A stretch of DNA of 51,964 bases from positions 1-51,964 of the forward strand of contig CACNVR010000001.1 of NCBI GenBank assembly GCA_902623975.1, given 5' to 3'. The first letter of the stretch is position 1. Every line of letters begins with the position of its first letter. Made by a program: the position numbers and the translations under genes. Source of the DNA: an uncultured Pelagibacteraceae bacterium (GTDB lineage: Bacteria > Pseudomonadota > Alphaproteobacteria > Pelagibacterales > Pelagibacteraceae). The notes below the pieces were generated by a model. The model did no database searches. It was not told the origin of the DNA and was given only the letters and a program-made list of their open reading frames with translations. This document shows, piece by piece, positions 1-8,115 of this stretch.

Positions 1-809
1 AATTTCGCAGCATCGCAGTGTGTCATAGCTAGCATTGGAACATCAACTTTCATTTCAGCAATTTGTCTGATTGCAGTTAGTGCACCTTTTGTATGACCAG
101 AGACAACAAGAACATCTGGCTTCATCTGTTTCACTTTAACTAGTGTAGCAGCCATATCGTTTAGTTCTTTTGGTAATTTGTCATCTATTACTTTTTTAGA
201 ACCTGTTCTTTTGATTGCATCTAAAACTCCCAGTCTAACATCTTGAGAGAATGCATCTTGTTCAAATGCCATTGCAACTGTTACCGGTTTTCCATTATTC
301 TTCTCTACTGCTAAATCTATAGCAACATCAAGATATAAGTTAGCCGGAGCTAAAACTGCAAATAGATATTTGTAACCTTTTGTAAACAAAGATCTAGAAG
401 CACCATTAGCCTCAACCATTGGTACACCATATTTTTCTGTTACTGGTGCTATCGCTTTTGTTAAACCTGAACTATAAGGTCCAAGCATAAACTCAACACC
501 ATCTTGTGAGATTAGTCTTTCTGCTAACTGAGCTGCTCTTTTTGGGTTTGATTCATCATCATAATAAATAATGTCAAACTTATAAGTTTTTCCACCAACT
601 TTAACACCACCCATACTGTTAATTCTATCAACAGCCATGTTATAACCATTTTGTGTATGAACACCGTTAGATGAATATTTTCCAGTTAATGAAATTGCAG
701 CACCTAAAACAATTTTATCACCAACAACTTTTGCAAAAGATACAACTGAAGTTGAAAGTAAAATTGCTACTGCAGAAATAAAACTCAATATTATTTTATT
801 TATTTTCAT
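1..809 (-). CDS. Branched-chain amino acid-type ABC transporter substrate-binding protein (LivK-like), 3' part outside window
   Basis: The gene reads leftwards off the window edge; 269 codons are visible. It starts at ATG 809-807, preceded by a good Shine-Dalgarno sequence (AGAAGGAAA). The N-terminus is a signal peptide (MKINKIILSF, a hydrophobic run, then SFA-K), followed by KIVLGAAISLTGKYSSNG, the standard opening of the periplasmic binding protein type 1 fold used by LivK and related proteins. Later stretches such as YYDDESNPKRAAQLAERLI and FMLGPYSSGLTKAIAPV also fit that family. The protein should bind an amino acid, amide or similar small solute in the periplasm and deliver it to a Liv-type permease. 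The exact ligand cannot be read from the sequence. A small TTGC/GCAA hairpin with loop AAGAG lies at 868-880 between this gene and the LysE-type gene upstream. The role class is secure; the substrate is not. Confidence 0.9.
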   Translation of the reverse strand, partial: MKINKIILSFISAVAILLSTSVVSFAKVVGDKIVLGAAISLTGKYSSNGVHTQNGYNMAVDRINSMGGVKVGGKTYKFDIIYYDDESNPKRAAQLAERLISQDGVEFMLGPYSSGLTKAIAPVTEKYGVPMVEANGASRSLFTKGYKYLFAVLAPANLYLDVAIDLAVEKNNGKPVTVAMAFEQDAFSQDVRLGVLDAIKRTGSKKVIDDKLPKELNDMAATLVKVKQMKPDVLVVSGHTKGALTAIRQIAEMKVDVPMLAMTHCDAAK

Positions 810-899
810 TTTATTTCCTTCTGTTATTAATTAATTAATTCCCAATTAAATAAACAATTTTTAATTATTGCAAGAGGCAAAAATTACTTTGGTTACATT

Positions 900-1514
900 C
901 TAATATTGTTGTGTAACAATAATAATTACAGCAATAATAACTAAAACACTCGCTGAGATTGTATTAATTGTTTTTGGATTTGCTTTAATCCATGTAATTA
1001 ATTTTTGTGCAAGTAACGCATAACCAATAAGAGAAACAAAATCTAAAACAATATAAGTGATGATCAAAATAAAAAATTGAACGATGTAATTTGTATTAAA
1101 ATCAATAAATTGTGGAAATATTAATGGAAAAAACAACCAAGCCTTTGGGCTTGTGCCCGCAACTAAAAAACCATCTTTAAAAAAAGAAAATATACTTTTT
1201 GTACTGACTATTTTGGAATTTACATCTTTAGGAGATGATTTGTACACATCATAAGCTAAATAAATTAAATAAATTACTCCAATCCATTTGAAAAAATTTA
1301 AAAAATTTGGATTTTCTGAAAGAAAAGTTCCAATTACAAAAATCACTAAAGTAGCTTGAAACAAATTTGCAGTAATATCACCTAAAGCAGTCCAAACACA
1401 ATTCTTAACACCATAATTCATTGAATATGAGACGATCACTACTCTTGGGGTGCCTGGAGTGATAAATAAAAAAATTATGATTTGTAAAAAAAGAAAAAAA
1501 TCTAAAGGGAGCAT
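900..1514 (-). CDS. LysE/RhtB-family amino acid exporter
   Basis: A 204-residue polytopic membrane protein of LysE/RhtB family size, with about six hydrophobic segments. The family's N-terminal signature is recognisable: a first membrane helix, then ITPGTPRVV (canonical TPGP), then a G-V-K/A-L-G-D region (YGVKNCVWTALGD). The central segment containing TSPKAWLFF also matches the family pattern. It probably exports an amino acid or similar metabolite; the substrate is unknown. The ATG at 1514-1512 has no Shine-Dalgarno sequence. On the coding strand it is preceded immediately by nine T residues and a 10-bp-stem hairpin (separate entry), so either the mRNA is nearly leaderless or the hairpin takes part in control. 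It lies upstream of the LivK-like gene on the same strand, with a gap of about 90 bp. Confidence 0.88.
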   Translation of the reverse strand: MLPLDFFLFLQIIIFLFITPGTPRVVIVSYSMNYGVKNCVWTALGDITANLFQATLVIFVIGTFLSENPNFLNFFKWIGVIYLIYLAYDVYKSSPKDVNSKIVSTKSIFSFFKDGFLVAGTSPKAWLFFPLIFPQFIDFNTNYIVQFFILIITYIVLDFVSLIGYALLAQKLITWIKANPKTINTISASVLVIIAVIIIVTQQY

Positions 1515-1523
1515 AAAAAAAAA

Positions 1524-1570
1524 GATAGTCCTTAAAAACCGGGAGCTAAAGATGGCTAAGAAGGACTATC
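1524..1570 (-). promoter_or_regulatory. Leader hairpin abutting the LysE-type start codon
   Basis: A perfect 10-bp inverted repeat, GATAGTCCTT at 1524-1533 and AAGGACTATC at 1561-1570, encloses a 27-nt loop. On the minus strand it is followed by T9 (1523-1515) and then directly by the exporter ATG. A -10-like TATATT/TATTAT (minus strand, about 1576-1583) places a likely transcription start at the base of the stem. The structure would therefore form at the very 5' end of the exporter mRNA. It resembles a terminator, but no minus-strand gene lies upstream for it to terminate. Function is unknown; attenuation or translation control is plausible. Confidence 0.5.
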
Positions 1571-1634
1571 AAATCATAATATAGCAGATCCAAAAAAAAA
1601 TGCATTATTGATTTTTTTCAAATATAAAGGATTT

Positions 1635-1931
1635 ATGAAAAAAAAAGGTCACAGGCCAATAACCAAAGTTAAGAATCCTGAGCCAAACCTAGAAAGTCCA
1701 GATTGGGTCATATGGGCAGCCTGGGCGGATAGGATCACTTTCGAGGAAATCAAAAAAAAAACTGGCTACTCAGAATCTGATGTTATCAAAATTATGAGAC
1801 GATCACTCAAACCCTCTTCCTTTAGATTGTGGAGAAAAAGAGTTCATGAAAAAAGTATTAAACACAGAAAAAAGTTTGAATATTCTCGAAAACAAATATC
1901 TAGTAAAATAAAAAAAGGTGATTATCTTTAA
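1635..1931 (+). CDS. DUF2805 / TIGR03643-type small basic protein
   Basis: About 98 residues from ATG 1635, which has AAAGG six bases upstream. An in-frame ATG at 1608 exists but lacks a ribosome site and would add a poorly conserved extension. The core WAAWADRITFEEIKKKTGYSE, then DVIKIMRRSLKPSSFRLWRKRV, matches what I know of the DUF2805 family: a short conserved domain with a helix-turn-helix-like look and a W-x-x-W-A-D-R opening. The C-terminal 30 residues are very basic (KSIKHRKKFEYSRKQ). The function of the family is not established; nucleic acid binding is a guess from charge and helix pattern. It is followed after 3 bp by the glutaredoxin gene, so the two are probably co-transcribed. 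Confidence 0.8.
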   Translation: MKKKGHRPITKVKNPEPNLESPDWVIWAAWADRITFEEIKKKTGYSESDVIKIMRRSLKPSSFRLWRKRVHEKSIKHRKKFEYSRKQISSKIKKGDYL

Positions 1932-1934
1932 CTT

Positions 1935-2189
1935 ATGAAAAAAATTACAATTTATACAGGTCCGTTTTGTAATTATTGTGATGCAGCTAAAAGATTGCTA
2001 ACTAGAAACAACGCTCCTTATAATGAAATCAACATTGCAACTGTTGATGGTGCAATGGATGAAATGATTAAGAAAGCAAACGGCAAAAGAACAATTCCAC
2101 AAATATTTTTTGATGACCAACATATTGGTGGTTATGATGAGGTTAGAGCCCTAGAAAAAGAAAATAAACTACAATCTTTACTTAAATAA
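1935..2189 (+). CDS. grxC: Glutaredoxin 3-type glutaredoxin
   Basis: An 84-residue thioredoxin-fold protein of the usual length for bacterial glutaredoxin 3. It opens with the beta strand KKITIYTGPFC and carries the redox site C-N-Y-C at residues 12-15. The family consensus is C-P-Y-C, so the proline position is substituted by Asn. The cis-proline glutathione-binding segment (RTIPQIFFDDQHIGGYDE) is intact, including TIPQIF and GGYDE. It should reduce disulfides or deglutathionylate proteins in the cytoplasm, using glutathione. It sits directly downstream of the DUF2805-type gene and ends 8 bp before the 3' end of the convergent autotransporter gene. Confidence 0.93.
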   Translation: MKKITIYTGPFCNYCDAAKRLLTRNNAPYNEINIATVDGAMDEMIKKANGKRTIPQIFFDDQHIGGYDEVRALEKENKLQSLLK

Positions 2190-2197
2190 CTTTTTAA

Positions 2198-4561
2198 TTA
2201 AAAAATTCCTGAAACTTCTATATTTGCACCATAATCATCAATTTTATTCAATAAATTATGGTTAGATGTAAACTTGATAAATAAATCGTTTAATTTTTTA
2301 GAATAACTAAAATTTGCTGGTCTATCATTTAAACTATCTAGATTTAAAGCAAACTCACTATCATTTTCTTCTTTTGATCTACTAATTTTAATTATATATC
2401 TCTCAATATACTTATCTTTATTTTTTCTGGTCAAAGTTTTAACGTTTTCATAGCTTGGAGACAAAGTAAAACCATTTAAAAAAATCATTTCAAATCCAAT
2501 GTTTGTTTTTAAACTTTCTTTTGAGTACTTACCTAATACTATACCTTTATTAACGTCAGTTGATCCTTGTAAAGTATATTTATAATCATTAATTGGAGTT
2601 AAATCATACAAATATTCTATTGATCCCATTGGTTGAAAAGAACCATCCTCAAAATCTATTTTTTCCATTTCAAATAGAAAACCTCCAGCTAATTCACCAC
2701 TCCGAAAAATATCCTCTGCATATCTAACATCGGTAGTAGGGCTATCTATTGTGCTACTTAAAAAATCAGTAAATTCAGATAATTTTGTTACCCCATAAGT
2801 AAATTTACCAGATGGAGTAACATTAAATTTCCCATAAGTATTATTAGTTCTATAATTTAATGCAGCAAACGCTTGTTTACCATTTCTTTCACCTGACAAT
2901 TTTCCTAAATACTTATTATCAAATCTTAAAGCACTAATTCCTAAAACTGCATTAATGTATCGATTATCATCTCTAGGGATGATTCCGTAAATATTTAAGG
3001 TTAAAGACTCCAAATCTGTATTTTGTTGTGATTGTCTTATATTGGTTTCACTATCTCCATATCTTATTGCAAAACCAAAAAATTTATTATCTCCAAATTT
3101 TCTATCTGTACCAAAAGTCAAACCACCTGTTCTGATATCTTTTGCATTTTCAAAACCATGTTTATTAAAATCACTAATCGTTAAATCTCCTAAACTCCAA
3201 GATGACCATTTAGATTTTGTCTTCTTTTTTTGTGATGTGCTAACAAGCGAAGCAACAGCTTTTTTGGCTCTTGGTTCAAAATTCTTCACCAAAGTCCTTA
3301 ATAAAGGGTTAGGATAGTTAAGATCAATATTATGACTAGTTAAATTTTCTTCATCTCTATTTCTTTTTATCCACTCAAATCTTTTAAAAATTGTAGAAAC
3401 ATTCAATTTTATGTTTTGCTTAGCTAATTCGAACTGAGCCCCTATTGAAGCAGTAGTGTCTGCGACGCAAGATACTACACCAAAAGGACATTCTAATTGA
3501 AATTGATTAATATGGTCCGGAGCATTGTCACCATTCATAATATCTAAAATATACAATTTCATTCCATCCTTAGAAAAAGTAAATCCATATGGTAAACCAC
3601 TTAAATTACCAGTTCGTTTTAAAAAAATATTTGTTAATGAAAACCTTCCTACTTTTACTGCTGTAGAAATGTCATAATTCTTTGATAAGTTAAAATGATA
3701 GATAAATGAATTAGTAACAGTACTACTTCTAATCATTACAAATAACGCACTACCATCATTATTAAATTCAAAATCTTGTCCTATTTCATTTCCATCTTCA
3801 TCTTCAACACCATAATCTGTTAAATCGATTTGTTGAATTTGGGTTGATGATGCAATGTCGTAATCACCAGGTACAGAATAAGTTGTGAGCAAGGGAGTAT
3901 TAGCAGTTGAGTGCAATGTAAAAAGTTTTGAACCATCCCTACTAAATTCGGTACTATCTACAGCACCATCAAAGACAATTCTATTTCCACTATAAGTTAA
4001 GCCATCAACATCGAAAGCTTTAGTAGCATTAAATTTTGCTAATTGACCAGCAGTAGCCATAATAAAAAAAATCATTCCATCTTTTGCAAAATCAATATCT
4101 TCTAATTGAATATTTAGAGCTGAGTTCGATAAAGTATTTACGTTTAATCCATCTAGATCGTCACAAGTAGCAGTTGGATCTGTTTTAACTTTATCAGTTG
4201 CGATATCAAAAGGTCTTGAAAGTCTATTTTGAGAAAATAATACACCAGCCATTGCATTTCTTTTATTGGTCGTAAAAACTGTGAGCCCATCATCACTAAA
4301 AGCAATATCTGATGGCTCCTCAGTTCTATCTAAGTTCAATGCAACTCCATTTTGGCTTGATTTACAACTGAATGGAACATTTGGATTGCCGCTTAAACTA
4401 AAATTATTGTTTCCACCTGGAATTATTGCTGATTGCCAAGTAACTGTTAAAGCTGCCGCGAAAGCTAAGGATGAAAAAAATAATCCGAATAAAATTAAAA
4501 AAATTTTAGGATTTAATACTCCTTTTAAAATTTTTCGTTTTATTTTTTTAATATTTTTCAT
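2198..4561 (-). CDS. Autotransporter-like surface protein with N-terminal beta-propeller (paralogue 1)
   Basis: 787 residues. An extended signal peptide (basic start, hydrophobic core, cleavage near LAFAA) is followed to about residue 370 by repeats of the form F-S-x-D-G-x-x-L/V-F (FSDDGLTVFTT, FAKDGMIFFIM, FSRDGSKLFTL, FNNDGSALFVM, FSKDGMKLYIL), typical of a WD40/YVTN-like beta-propeller. A linker around 390-420 carries FEWIKRNRDEENLT. Residues from about 450 to the end alternate polar and hydrophobic and end in Phe, as in an autotransporter beta-barrel. I infer a type V-secreted surface passenger of unknown ligand. A paralogue with the same layout lies at 40952-43204, and the linker and barrel start are clearly homologous. 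Upstream, at 4608-4620, is one of the near-palindromic sites. There is no recognisable catalytic motif. Confidence 0.8.
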   Translation of the reverse strand: MKNIKKIKRKILKGVLNPKIFLILFGLFFSSLAFAAALTVTWQSAIIPGGNNNFSLSGNPNVPFSCKSSQNGVALNLDRTEEPSDIAFSDDGLTVFTTNKRNAMAGVLFSQNRLSRPFDIATDKVKTDPTATCDDLDGLNVNTLSNSALNIQLEDIDFAKDGMIFFIMATAGQLAKFNATKAFDVDGLTYSGNRIVFDGAVDSTEFSRDGSKLFTLHSTANTPLLTTYSVPGDYDIASSTQIQQIDLTDYGVEDEDGNEIGQDFEFNNDGSALFVMIRSSTVTNSFIYHFNLSKNYDISTAVKVGRFSLTNIFLKRTGNLSGLPYGFTFSKDGMKLYILDIMNGDNAPDHINQFQLECPFGVVSCVADTTASIGAQFELAKQNIKLNVSTIFKRFEWIKRNRDEENLTSHNIDLNYPNPLLRTLVKNFEPRAKKAVASLVSTSQKKKTKSKWSSWSLGDLTISDFNKHGFENAKDIRTGGLTFGTDRKFGDNKFFGFAIRYGDSETNIRQSQQNTDLESLTLNIYGIIPRDDNRYINAVLGISALRFDNKYLGKLSGERNGKQAFAALNYRTNNTYGKFNVTPSGKFTYGVTKLSEFTDFLSSTIDSPTTDVRYAEDIFRSGELAGGFLFEMEKIDFEDGSFQPMGSIEYLYDLTPINDYKYTLQGSTDVNKGIVLGKYSKESLKTNIGFEMIFLNGFTLSPSYENVKTLTRKNKDKYIERYIIKISRSKEENDSEFALNLDSLNDRPANFSYSKKLNDLFIKFTSNHNLLNKIDDYGANIEVSGIF

Positions 4562-4607
4562 AAAAATATTTTTTTACACAATTAATTAGTTTAATTGGAA
4601 GATTTGT

Positions 4608-4620
4608 ACCCATTTTAGGC
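4608..4620. promoter_or_regulatory. Near-palindromic 13-bp site 1 (upstream of autotransporter 1)
   Basis: Sequence ACCCATTTTAGGC, two mismatches to RCYCATNATGRGY. It ends 46 nt before the start codon at 4561. The 15-bp frame TACC-N7-GGCC is close to the TACC-N7-GGTA form seen before the second autotransporter gene and the winged-helix regulator gene. Confidence 0.5.
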
Positions 4621-4631
4621 CAAAAAATAAA

Positions 4632-6686
4632 TTACTTTTTCTTCTTAATTAATTCTGTGTTGGCAATATTTATTGCCATACAAGTGATATCATCTCTTAG
4701 CTTTTCAGCCCCCCAATTTAGCTCTTTTTCGATCGACTCCACAATATTTTTTGGTGTCACTTCCGACATTCCATTTATGATTTTTTGCACTCCTTCTGCA
4801 CCTAATTCCTCACCATTTTTAAGATAACCCTCTGTCACTCCATCAGTATATACTACAAAGGTTTTTTCCTTAAGGTTGATAGTATTTGATTTAACCATCG
4901 ACTCAGTAAAGTATTTTACAATTCCAATAGGCGGCATATCAGATTTTATGTATTCATAATTCTTGTTTTGATCAAAAGTTAAAATGCTTTCGTGACCCGC
5001 ATTTATAAAAACTAATTCTCCAGTTTTTATATTCAATTTTCCAAATACAGCAGTTACAAACATTCCTTTAAATTTAGCTTCAACTAATTCATTATTCACT
5101 CCAAAAACCACTTTCTCTAAAGAGAATTTTAAATTAGTTAAGGTTCTAAAAATTGAAGATGCTTTAGCCATATACATTCCCGCTTTGACACCTTTTCCAG
5201 ACACATCAGCTAGTGTAAAAAAATACTCCTCCGGAGTTGCTCTTACTACATCGAAATAATCTCCTGAAACATCTCTGGCAGGTACGTTTTTAGCAAAAAT
5301 AAAATTTTCAAATTTTGAGATATCTGGAAATAAACTTTTCTGAACTCCGGCTGCTAATTCTCTTTCTTTTAAAAGTTTGGCTTCTTTTTGTAAATTATCA
5401 AGAGCAATTTTATTTTCCTCAATAAATCTGAAATAAAGGCCAGTCAAAAAAGTTACGGTTACAATAAATATCGGATAACTTATATCTACAAGTTCAGATC
5501 TAAATTTATAAATAGAAAATCCAATGATTATTATCGCTAAAATGTTTCCAAAGAATATAGATAAACTATATTTTGGTTTAATTTTTTGAGATAGAATAAA
5601 TGTGACTAGAGCCACAATTATAGAAAATAATAACTCAAAGATATAAGTATTTGGATTTCTAATTAAATAAGACTGATCCAAAATATTCTCTATTACATTT
5701 GCATGAACTTCCACCCCCGGTATAGTTACTCCTAATGGAGTTTTAACAAGATCAAAAAGTCCTTGTGCTGATGCACCAATTAAAACATATTTATCTTGAA
5801 AAAAATCTGATTGAAATTTTCCGTCATACACATCTCCTGCGGATATGTATTGGTTTTTATCTGATCTTTTATATTTTATCCAAATAATTCCATTTGGATC
5901 CGAGTCTACTTTATATGGTCTTGCACTAATTCTTTTAATACCAACTTCATTTAGTTCTACGTAAATATTTTTTTGTTTTGAACCAACTCGAACCATTTCT
6001 AATCCCATTGTGGGATATATCTTTTTATTAAATTGAACGATAAGAGGTAAAGATCTAATTATTCCATCAAGTTGATCTAGAAACGATATAGATCCTAATC
6101 CTTTTACATTTTTTTCTAATTTTTCAAGTGAGCCTATTGAAAAAGGATAAGAATAAGTAAATTGTTTTGGATCACCACCTTTCGATAAAAAACGCGCCTT
6201 TGCTTTACGATCGTAATTTGAATGCGACGGAACATTACTCCCCAAAACAGCAATTATTGATTTTGACTCTTTTAACTTCTCTGAAAAATTATCGTCAGGA
6301 CCTTTTAATTTTTGAAGATCAGCTACATCAGATGGTATTAGATTATATGATTTGATAATTTCCTCAGGTGATTGTTTATCTTTTTCAGTAAAAAAAATAT
6401 CGAAACCAATTGCTTTAGGGTTCGCACTGTTCAGTTGATCAAGTATTTTCACAAATACATTTCTGTTCCAAGGAAATTGTCCAAACTTTCCTAAGCTCTT
6501 TTCATCGATATCTATAATAACGACTTCACTGTTTTTTTTTTGAGCAAATATTTTTTGGTATAAATCAAAACTTAAATATGAAACTGATTTAATAAATGAT
6601 GGGTTAACAATCTTTAGTGTAATTAAAAGTAAAAGAATTACTAAAAAAATTAAGTAATTCGTATATTTTTGCAAAAATGCTTTCAC
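4632..6686 (-). CDS. CHASE2 sensor-SpoIIE (PP2C-type) serine phosphatase
   Basis: 684 residues. A signal-anchor helix (about 10-28) leads into a CHASE2 domain (about 50-340: EVVIIDIDEKSLGKFGQFPWNR near its start, KYVLIGASAQGLFDLVKTPLG near its end). Three membrane helices follow (about 350-418), then a short coiled linker and a SpoIIE/PP2C phosphatase domain (about 445-675). Metal-binding aspartates are visible in SGDYFD (D476), LADVSGKG (D494), YTDGVTEG (D615) and DDITCM (D665-666), so the enzyme looks active. By family knowledge CHASE2 senses an extracytoplasmic signal, and SpoIIE phosphatases dephosphorylate STAS antagonist proteins. The two STAS genes at 13.0-13.6 kb are the obvious partners. 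The gene lies 58 bp downstream of the FecR gene in the same direction. Confidence 0.9.
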   Translation of the reverse strand: MKAFLQKYTNYLIFLVILLLLITLKIVNPSFIKSVSYLSFDLYQKIFAQKKNSEVVIIDIDEKSLGKFGQFPWNRNVFVKILDQLNSANPKAIGFDIFFTEKDKQSPEEIIKSYNLIPSDVADLQKLKGPDDNFSEKLKESKSIIAVLGSNVPSHSNYDRKAKARFLSKGGDPKQFTYSYPFSIGSLEKLEKNVKGLGSISFLDQLDGIIRSLPLIVQFNKKIYPTMGLEMVRVGSKQKNIYVELNEVGIKRISARPYKVDSDPNGIIWIKYKRSDKNQYISAGDVYDGKFQSDFFQDKYVLIGASAQGLFDLVKTPLGVTIPGVEVHANVIENILDQSYLIRNPNTYIFELLFSIIVALVTFILSQKIKPKYSLSIFFGNILAIIIIGFSIYKFRSELVDISYPIFIVTVTFLTGLYFRFIEENKIALDNLQKEAKLLKERELAAGVQKSLFPDISKFENFIFAKNVPARDVSGDYFDVVRATPEEYFFTLADVSGKGVKAGMYMAKASSIFRTLTNLKFSLEKVVFGVNNELVEAKFKGMFVTAVFGKLNIKTGELVFINAGHESILTFDQNKNYEYIKSDMPPIGIVKYFTESMVKSNTINLKEKTFVVYTDGVTEGYLKNGEELGAEGVQKIINGMSEVTPKNIVESIEKELNWGAEKLRDDITCMAINIANTELIKKKK

Positions 6687-6744
6687 AAAACAAACTTATA
6701 TTTAATTTATGTAATGTAAATAAAACTTAGAAAAAAGTTACTGA

Positions 6745-8007
6745 CTACTTCTTTCTTCTTCTTTTCTTTTTAGCTTTTCTCTTCTTAGCTGCTTTTTTCT
6801 TTTTAACAATTCTTTTCTTTTTAACTACTTTTTTCTTTTTCTTTGGTTTTTTCTTAACTACTTTTTTCTTTTTCTTTGGTTTTTTCTTAACAGCTTTTTT
6901 CTTTTTCTTAGCTGGTTTCTTCTTCACCGCTTTTTTCTTCTTGGCTGGTTTTTTCTTAACTGCTTTCTTTTTAGTAGCTTTTTTCTTAGTTGCTTTTTTC
7001 TTTGTTGCTTTCTTTTTAGTTGCTTTTTTCTTAGTTTCTTTTTTCTTTACAACTTTTTTCTTTTTACCTTTTTTCTTTTCTGCTTTTTTAGCTTTTTTCT
7101 TTTTACCTTTTTTCTTTTCTGCATTAGCTTTTTTCTTCTTAGCTTTCTTTTCTGCTTTAGCTTTTTTCTTTTTTTCAGCTCTATCTTTTTTAATAGCTAC
7201 TTTTTTCTCTTTATCTTTTTGAATATTTTCTTTGATGATGGATTTAATTTCTTCTTTTTCAAAACCAAGAGATTTTAATTCTTTTTTTAGTTCTTTTCTT
7301 AAAACTTTTCTTTCTTTTTTAGCTTCGTCTGGAGATAGTTTTGCAACTCTCAGTGCTTTCATCTTTTTGTTAAACTTTTTAAGCTGATTTCTTGTAATTT
7401 TCTTTGCTTGCCCAGGTGCTTTATTTTTTGACATTGATGTCATGCTGTAAGGATTATCCAATAGAGTTGAACCAAAACTATTTCCAACTAATACTGCTCC
7501 TGGTCTCATGCCCAATGTATTATTTTTTCCTGGACCGATTAATAAAGTATCAGTTTTACCTTTTGAAACAATTGTTTGAAACTCAGTACCTCTTGAACCT
7601 AGTGTACCTTCAGGAACTTCTACTGTTAAACTATCTGGATTTTTTTTACTGATAAGTCCTGAGATTACTTTTAAACTTCCTTGTTTTACACTTGCAACAA
7701 TTTTTCCGTCATTAGTAGCAGGATCGAAAACAAATGTATCCATCACTACTTCTGAATCTTCACCAATAGTAAATGTAGATTGATCTAGTAGTAATATTTG
7801 AGTACCTGCTCCAACTCCAGCATAAATAGTTTCATTTAAATAAATTTTATCACCTGCTTTTAATTCTCTAGTTTCAGTTTTTACAGTTCCTGAAATCGCA
7901 CCAACAATACCTACAAGTTGTTTCTCAATAGTTAATTTTTCCTCAGCATTAGAATTAACGCTTAAAAGAAAAAATATACCGAATATTGCTGTCAAAAGTT
8001 TTTTCAT
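6745..8007 (-). CDS. Secreted FecR-domain protein with polylysine C-terminal tail
   Basis: 420 residues from ATG 8007. A TTG at 8034 would extend the frame, but the ATG gives a clean signal peptide (MKKLLTAIFGIFFLLSVNSNA). Residues of about 28-170 form a FecR domain (VGIVGAISGTVKTETRELKAGD, ILLLDQSTFTIGEDSEVVMDTF, SLTVEVPEGTLGSRGTEFQ). From about residue 268 to the end the protein is almost only Lys, Ala, Thr, Val, Pro and Arg, with repeating KKKATKKKA, KKKPAKKKK and VVKKKPKKKKK units, about 150 residues long. The tail is extraordinarily positive and follows an exported domain, so it should lie in the periplasm or outside the cell. Binding to anionic envelope polymer, DNA or nucleoid-like material is speculation. 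FecR domains commonly occur beside CHASE2 signalling proteins, and this gene is followed by one. The tail suffers from low-complexity sequence, so its exact length could vary between strains. Confidence 0.85.
   Translation of the reverse strand: MKKLLTAIFGIFFLLSVNSNAEEKLTIEKQLVGIVGAISGTVKTETRELKAGDKIYLNETIYAGVGAGTQILLLDQSTFTIGEDSEVVMDTFVFDPATNDGKIVASVKQGSLKVISGLISKKNPDSLTVEVPEGTLGSRGTEFQTIVSKGKTDTLLIGPGKNNTLGMRPGAVLVGNSFGSTLLDNPYSMTSMSKNKAPGQAKKITRNQLKKFNKKMKALRVAKLSPDEAKKERKVLRKELKKELKSLGFEKEEIKSIIKENIQKDKEKKVAIKKDRAEKKKKAKAEKKAKKKKANAEKKKGKKKKAKKAEKKKGKKKKVVKKKETKKKATKKKATKKKATKKKATKKKAVKKKPAKKKKAVKKKPAKKKKKAVKKKPKKKKKVVKKKPKKKKKVVKKKRIVKKKKAAKKRKAKKKRRRKK
6748..7206. repeat. Low-complexity tandem repeats encoding the polylysine tail
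   Basis: A-rich Lys-codon repeats (T-rich as written). Units of roughly 30-33 bp recur, for example the block ending in TTTTTTCTTAAC around 6832-6865 and again around 6865-6898. It is intragenic and in frame. Slippage here would change the tail length of the FecR protein in multiples of a few lysines or shift the frame. Confidence 0.7.
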
Positions 8008-8051
8008 GTTGGATAAACCTACCAAAAAAAACAAAAAAATAAACCAGAAAA

Positions 8052-8064
8052 ACTCATATTGGGC
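8052..8064. promoter_or_regulatory. Near-palindromic 13-bp site 2 (upstream of the FecR gene)
   Basis: Sequence ACTCATATTGGGC, one mismatch to RCYCATNATGRGY, ending 44 nt before the ATG at 8007. It sits in the 108-bp gap between the TPR-barrel gene and the FecR gene, suggesting a separate promoter for FecR and CHASE2-SpoIIE. I see no strong -10 element between site and gene. Confidence 0.42.
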
Positions 8065-8115
8065 GCAAAAAAAACCTAGTTTTTAGACATTAATAAGGAT
8101 TATTTTGTTATGTTT

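Noticed and set aside
1524..1570. Ordinary Rho-independent terminator
   Set aside because: No minus-strand gene lies upstream for it to end, the loop is 27 nt, and the T-run abuts a start codon.
6941..7222. Plus-strand Phe-rich open frame of 93 codons
   Set aside because: It is the antisense of the lysine repeats (AAA/AAG read as TTT/CTT); no start signal, wholly inside the FecR gene.
8008..8034. TTG-initiated N-terminal extension of the FecR protein
   Set aside because: The ATG at 8007 gives a standard signal peptide; the extension is a poly-T artefact.
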